From CF-96 sp036269455 (GTDB lineage: Bacteria > Chloroflexota > Dormibacteria > Aeolococcales > Aeolococcaceae): a DNA stretch of 17,108 bases. This document shows, piece by piece, positions 14,187-17,108 of this stretch (the stretch's first letter is position 1; each line of letters starts with the position of its first letter). The notes under the pieces were generated by a model. It ran no database searches, had not been told where the DNA came from, and saw only the letters and a program-made list of their open reading frames with translations. Location: NCBI GenBank assembly GCA_036269455.1, contig DATARS010000003.1, forward strand, positions 1-17,108, read 5' to 3'. The translations under genes and the position numbers were made by a program.

Positions 14187-15599
14187 ATGACCAGCACCCC
14201 AGCCGCGCTCGATGCAGATCTCGCGGCCATCCTCGACGCGCGCCTCAAGGCGCGCAGCGCACGCACCGCCTTCGAGCTCTTCGAGGGCGCCGACCAGGCG
14301 CGCATCGACGCCATCGTCCGCGCCATGGCACAGGCCGGCACCGACGCCGCCGAGGAGCTCGCGCGCCTCGCCGTCGACGAGACCGGCTACGGCGTCTTCG
14401 AAGACAAGATCGTCAAGAACCTCTACAACACGCGCTTCGTCGCCGACGCACTCCTGAACATGCGCACCGTCGGAGTCCTCTGGGTCGACGAGGGCGCCCG
14501 CACCACCGCGGTCGGCTGCCCCGTCGGCGTCGTCGCCGGCATCATCCCCGTCACCAACCCCACCTCCACCGTCCTCTTCAAGATCCTCGCCTCGGTCAAG
14601 GCCGGCAACGCCATCGTCTGCGCTCCACATCCCCGCGCCGCACGCTGCTGCAACCGCGCCGCCCAGGTCCTCGCACAGGCCGCCGAGCGCGCCGGCGCAC
14701 CCCCGGGACTCATCTCCTGTCTCGAGGCCCCCACGCTCAGCGCCACCCGCGAGCTCATGACCCACGACGCCGTCAACATGATCCTCGCCACCGGCGGCGC
14801 CGACATGGTCCGCGCCTGCTACTCCGCCGGCAAGCCCACCATCGCCGTCGGCGCCGGCAACGTCCCCTGCTTCGTCCACCGCTCGGTCCCCGACCTCGCC
14901 GAGGCCGCCACCATGGTGGTCTCCTCCAAGTCCTTCGACAACGGCACCGCGTGCGTCGCCGAGCAGGCCGTGGTCGTCGACGAGCCCGTCGCGGCGACCT
15001 TCGAGACCGCACTCGAGACCGCCGGCCTCGCCTGGGTCGACCCCGAGCACCACGCCGCCCTCGCCGCGATCCTCTTCACCGAGCGCGGCGGCCTGCGTCC
15101 CGAGGCGGTCGGTCAGAGCGCCGCCGAGCTCGCCCGCCGCGCCGGCTTCCCCGTCCCCCCCGCGGCCCGCGCCCTCGGCGTCCGCCTCGACGTCGTCGGC
15201 CGCCAGGCACCGCTGAGCGCCGAGATCCTCGGCCCCGTCCTCAAGGTCTACCGGGTCGCCGACGCCGACCAGGGATGGCGGCGCTGCCGCGAGATCCTCG
15301 CCTTCGGCGGCGAGGGCCACACCCTCGCCCTCCACGCCGCCGACCCCGACGTCATCGCCCGCTTCAGCTCCCTCCCCGCCTCGAGGATCCTGGTCAACAC
15401 CCCTGCCCTCTTCGGTGGCATGGGCTACTCCACCGGCATCGACCCCTCCTTCGTCCTCGGCACCGGCACCTGGTCGGGCTCCATCGCCTCCGACAACATC
15501 ACCGCCCTCCACCTCATCAACATCAAGCGCGTCGCCCACGAGGTTCGACCCTGGCGCGGCGCTCTCCAGCTCTCCCAGCGGGAGCTGGCGGCCCGGTGA
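14187..15599 (+). CDS. CoA-acylating aldehyde dehydrogenase (AdhE-N/EutE/PduP type)
   Basis: A 470-residue enzyme that oxidises an aldehyde with NAD+ and CoA to an acyl-CoA, the core step of catabolic microcompartments. 'DETGYGVFEDKIVKN' (64-78), 'IIPVTNPTSTVLFK' (119-132), 'APHPRA' (146-151), 'LATGGADMV' (200-208) and 'SSKSFDNGTACVAEQ' (246-260, catalytic Cys256) are closest to the aldehyde dehydrogenase half of AdhE. The NAD/CoA-site regions and the C-terminal 'SDNITALHLINIKRVA' are present, so it looks intact. After the usual end there is an 18-residue tail 'RPWRGALQLSQRELAAR', and the N-terminal 'LDADLAAILDARLKAR' is amphipathic; either could target it to the lumen. ATG 14187 has GGAGAG upstream. 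Its stop overlaps the next GTG start by 4 bases. The alcohol-forming half of AdhE is absent. Confidence 0.93.
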   Translation: MTSTPAALDADLAAILDARLKARSARTAFELFEGADQARIDAIVRAMAQAGTDAAEELARLAVDETGYGVFEDKIVKNLYNTRFVADALLNMRTVGVLWVDEGARTTAVGCPVGVVAGIIPVTNPTSTVLFKILASVKAGNAIVCAPHPRAARCCNRAAQVLAQAAERAGAPPGLISCLEAPTLSATRELMTHDAVNMILATGGADMVRACYSAGKPTIAVGAGNVPCFVHRSVPDLAEAATMVVSSKSFDNGTACVAEQAVVVDEPVAATFETALETAGLAWVDPEHHAALAAILFTERGGLRPEAVGQSAAELARRAGFPVPPAARALGVRLDVVGRQAPLSAEILGPVLKVYRVADADQGWRRCREILAFGGEGHTLALHAADPDVIARFSSLPASRILVNTPALFGGMGYSTGIDPSFVLGTGTWSGSIASDNITALHLINIKRVAHEVRPWRGALQLSQRELAAR

Positions 15600-16420
15600 C
15601 TCCGGCCCTGCGTCCCAGCCTGCCCGTTCGCGAGGCGCTGCGACGCGCGGCCGCGTGCCTGTCCCAACCCGCCGACGACTTCATCGAGCCGCTCAGCTGC
15701 GGCATCGATCTCGGCACCGCGACGATCGTGCTCGCGGTGGTCGACAGCCGCGGGGTGCCCGTGTACGTCGACCAGCTGCCCTCGCGCGCGCTCCGCGACG
15801 GGGTCATCGTCGACTTCCACGGCGCCGCCGCCACCGTGGCGCGGCTCAAGGCCTCGGCCGAGGAGGCGCTGGGCTGGCGCATCGACGAGGCGGCCACCGC
15901 CTATCCCCCCGGCGTCGGCGCGGCCGAGAGCCGGGCCAGCCGGTTCGTGCTCGAGCAGGCGGGGCTCAGCTGCACCGACCTGCTCGACGAGGTGACCGCG
16001 GCCAACCGCTTCCTCGGCGTCGACGACGGCGTCATCGTCGACGTCGGCGGCGGCTCCACCGGGGTCGGCGTCTACGCCGGTGGCCGGCTGGTGAAGCTCG
16101 GTGACCGGCCCGGCGGCGGCCACCACCTCGACCTCATCCTCGCCGGCACCCTCAAGGTGACGATCGAGGAGGCGGAGCGGCTCAAGCGCGAGAACGGCGA
16201 GGAGTACCTGCGCGTGCTCCGCCCCGGCATCGAGCGCATCGCCACCTCCATCGCCATCCTCACCGAGGGTCACTCGCGGCTGCCGCTCCACCTCGCCGGG
16301 GGCGCGCTGATGATCCCGGGAGCCGAGGAGATCATCGCCAGCTACCTGGAGCGGCCGGTGCTCGCCTACGAGCACGCGCTCCTCATCACCCCCCTGGGCA
16401 TCGCCGGACGGAGAGCATGA
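15596..16420 (+). CDS. eutJ: EutJ-like actin/Hsp70-fold ATPase
   Basis: A 274-residue protein matching EutJ in length and motifs. It carries the phosphate-1 loop 'CGIDLGTATIVLAVVD' (35-50), phosphate-2 'IVDVGGGSTGVGVY' (147-160) and the adenosine motif 'LAGGALMIPGAEEI' (233-246) of the actin/Hsp70 ATPase fold. EutJ-type proteins are thought to be chaperones for a microcompartment enzyme or its assembly, although a biochemical role is not established. The GTG at 15596 overlaps the aldehyde dehydrogenase stop (GTGA), and its own stop overlaps the next ATG (ATGA), so the three are tightly coupled. Confidence 0.88.
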   Translation: MTPALRPSLPVREALRRAAACLSQPADDFIEPLSCGIDLGTATIVLAVVDSRGVPVYVDQLPSRALRDGVIVDFHGAAATVARLKASAEEALGWRIDEAATAYPPGVGAAESRASRFVLEQAGLSCTDLLDEVTAANRFLGVDDGVIVDVGGGSTGVGVYAGGRLVKLGDRPGGGHHLDLILAGTLKVTIEEAERLKRENGEEYLRVLRPGIERIATSIAILTEGHSRLPLHLAGGALMIPGAEEIIASYLERPVLAYEHALLITPLGIAGRRA

Positions 16421-17043
16421 GCAGCAACTTCCAGCTACGCACCTTCGCGCTGATCGACCGCATGCAGCCGCAGTGCGCCGCCCACATCGCCGCCACCTGC
16501 CAGGGTGACGTGCCCGTCGCCGGGATGTCCGAGCTCTTCGTCGAGGTGGCGCCCGGCAACGAGGTCTTCCGGGTCGCCGACGTCGCGCTCAAGGCGGCCG
16601 ATGTGCGGCCCGCCCTGCAGATCATCGAGCGCGAGTTCGGACTTCTCGAGATCCATGCGCCCAGCCAGGCCGAGGTGCTCGCCGCGGGGTCGGCGATCCT
16701 CGACTACCTCGGGCTGCACGAGACCGACCGGGTGCGTCCGGTCATCGCCTCGACGCAGCTCATCACCAACGTCCATCACTACCAGGCGCAGCTGCTCAAC
16801 AAGTTCCGCAAGGGCGCACTGCTGCTCCCCGGGCAGACCCTCTTCGTCCTCGAGACCCAGCCGGCGGCGTACGTCAGCCTGGCCACCAACGAGGCGGAGA
16901 AGGCGGCGACGATCGACGTGGTCGAGATCCGTGCCGTGGGCCGGTTCGGCCGCATGTTCATCGCCGGCAGCGAGAGCGAGGTGCAGACCGCCGCGAAGGC
17001 TGCGATCGAGACCCTGCAGTCGCTGGAGGGCCGCACATCATGA
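16417..17043 (+). CDS. BMC-T shell protein (tandem BMC domain trimer)
   Basis: A 208-residue protein with two fused BMC domains (about 1-105 and 106-208), which forms pseudohexameric trimers in the shell. Domain 1 has 'ELFVEVAPGNEVFRVADVAL' and 'IIEREFGLLEIHAPSQAEVL'; domain 2 has 'TLFVLETQPAAYVSLATNEA' and 'RFGRMFIAGSESEVQTAAKA'. The pattern resembles, from memory, the stacked, gated trimers of the Haliangium ochraceum type rather than EutL or PduB. Such trimers are proposed to pass bulky molecules or cofactors. It starts within the eutJ stop (ATGA) and overlaps the next gene the same way. Confidence 0.92.
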   Translation: MSSNFQLRTFALIDRMQPQCAAHIAATCQGDVPVAGMSELFVEVAPGNEVFRVADVALKAADVRPALQIIEREFGLLEIHAPSQAEVLAAGSAILDYLGLHETDRVRPVIASTQLITNVHHYQAQLLNKFRKGALLLPGQTLFVLETQPAAYVSLATNEAEKAATIDVVEIRAVGRFGRMFIAGSESEVQTAAKAAIETLQSLEGRTS

Positions 17044-17108
17044 GGGTCATCGGACGCGACGACGTCGACCGGGTGGGTGAGGGGGGCGTGCTGCACGTCG
17101 CCCGCGGC
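17040..17108 (+). CDS. Start of a further microcompartment gene, cut by the window edge
   Basis: An ATG at 17040 overlaps the BMC-T stop (ATGA) and the frame stays open to the edge: 'MRVIGRDDVDRVGEGGVLHVARG', 23 residues. The I-x-x-x-D-V ... G-x-L-x-V start recalls the N-terminal segment of several BMC-associated enzymes (EutQ-like, PduL-like or aldolase N-terminal pieces), but 23 residues do not allow a call. The overlap shows that the operon continues to the right. Confidence 0.55.
   Translation, partial: MRVIGRDDVDRVGEGGVLHVARG

Overview
The window is very GC-rich throughout, with GC-loaded third codon positions, GTG and TTG starts and clear Shine-Dalgarno sites. It looks like a chromosomal piece of a high-GC bacterium. 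The left-edge protein of short secreted repeats with a Gly-rich tail suggests an uncultured actinobacterial- or Chloroflexota/Dormibacterota-like lineage, but the sequence alone does not settle the taxon.

Layout. Positions 1-2413 (+) are ordinary flank: the end of a secreted repeat protein, a strong hairpin terminator and a multi-spanning membrane protein of GT-C glycosyltransferase type. From 2423 to the right edge the window is a bacterial microcompartment (BMC) locus that continues past the edge. Its left arm is read leftwards: an AttH/CrtC-like lipocalin-fold protein (9201-8194), a stand-alone phosphohistidine swivel domain (8057-7629), a 475-residue protein I cannot assign (7554-6127), a hexameric shell protein (6046-5756), a winged-helix-like protein (5628-4954) and a pyruvate phosphate dikinase-like enzyme (4957-2423). 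The right arm is read rightwards: a shell hexamer protein (9571-9912), a GAF/PucR-type regulator (10041-12335), then a shell operon of BMC-P, BMC-H, CoA-acylating aldehyde dehydrogenase, EutJ-like chaperone, BMC-T and the start of another gene. A HAD phosphatase with an unusual C-terminal tail lies on the minus strand between the regulator and the shell operon.

How it may work. Three BMC-H, one BMC-P and one BMC-T are enough types to build a shell, and the acylating aldehyde dehydrogenase marks it as a catabolic metabolosome. No known signature enzyme (diol dehydratase, ethanolamine lyase, glycyl radical enzyme, class II aldolase) is visible here. Instead there is a phosphoryl-transfer module: a dikinase whose ATP-grasp and swivel-histidine parts are intact but whose pyruvate/PEP domain has lost its catalytic motifs, a second swivel-histidine protein and a highly conserved-looking unknown partner. 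A working inference is that a substrate is activated by ATP-driven phosphorylation and converted to an aldehyde inside the shell, with the HAD enzyme as a phosphatase; the true signature enzyme could also lie beyond the right edge.

Regulation. Two divergent intergenic regions (near 9300 and 13366) carry the same dyad, GATA-N19-containing arms with compensating base changes, each centred about 61 bp before a shared -35/-10 promoter. This looks like one activator controlling several transcription units. GC hairpins follow most shell and enzyme genes inside the operons.
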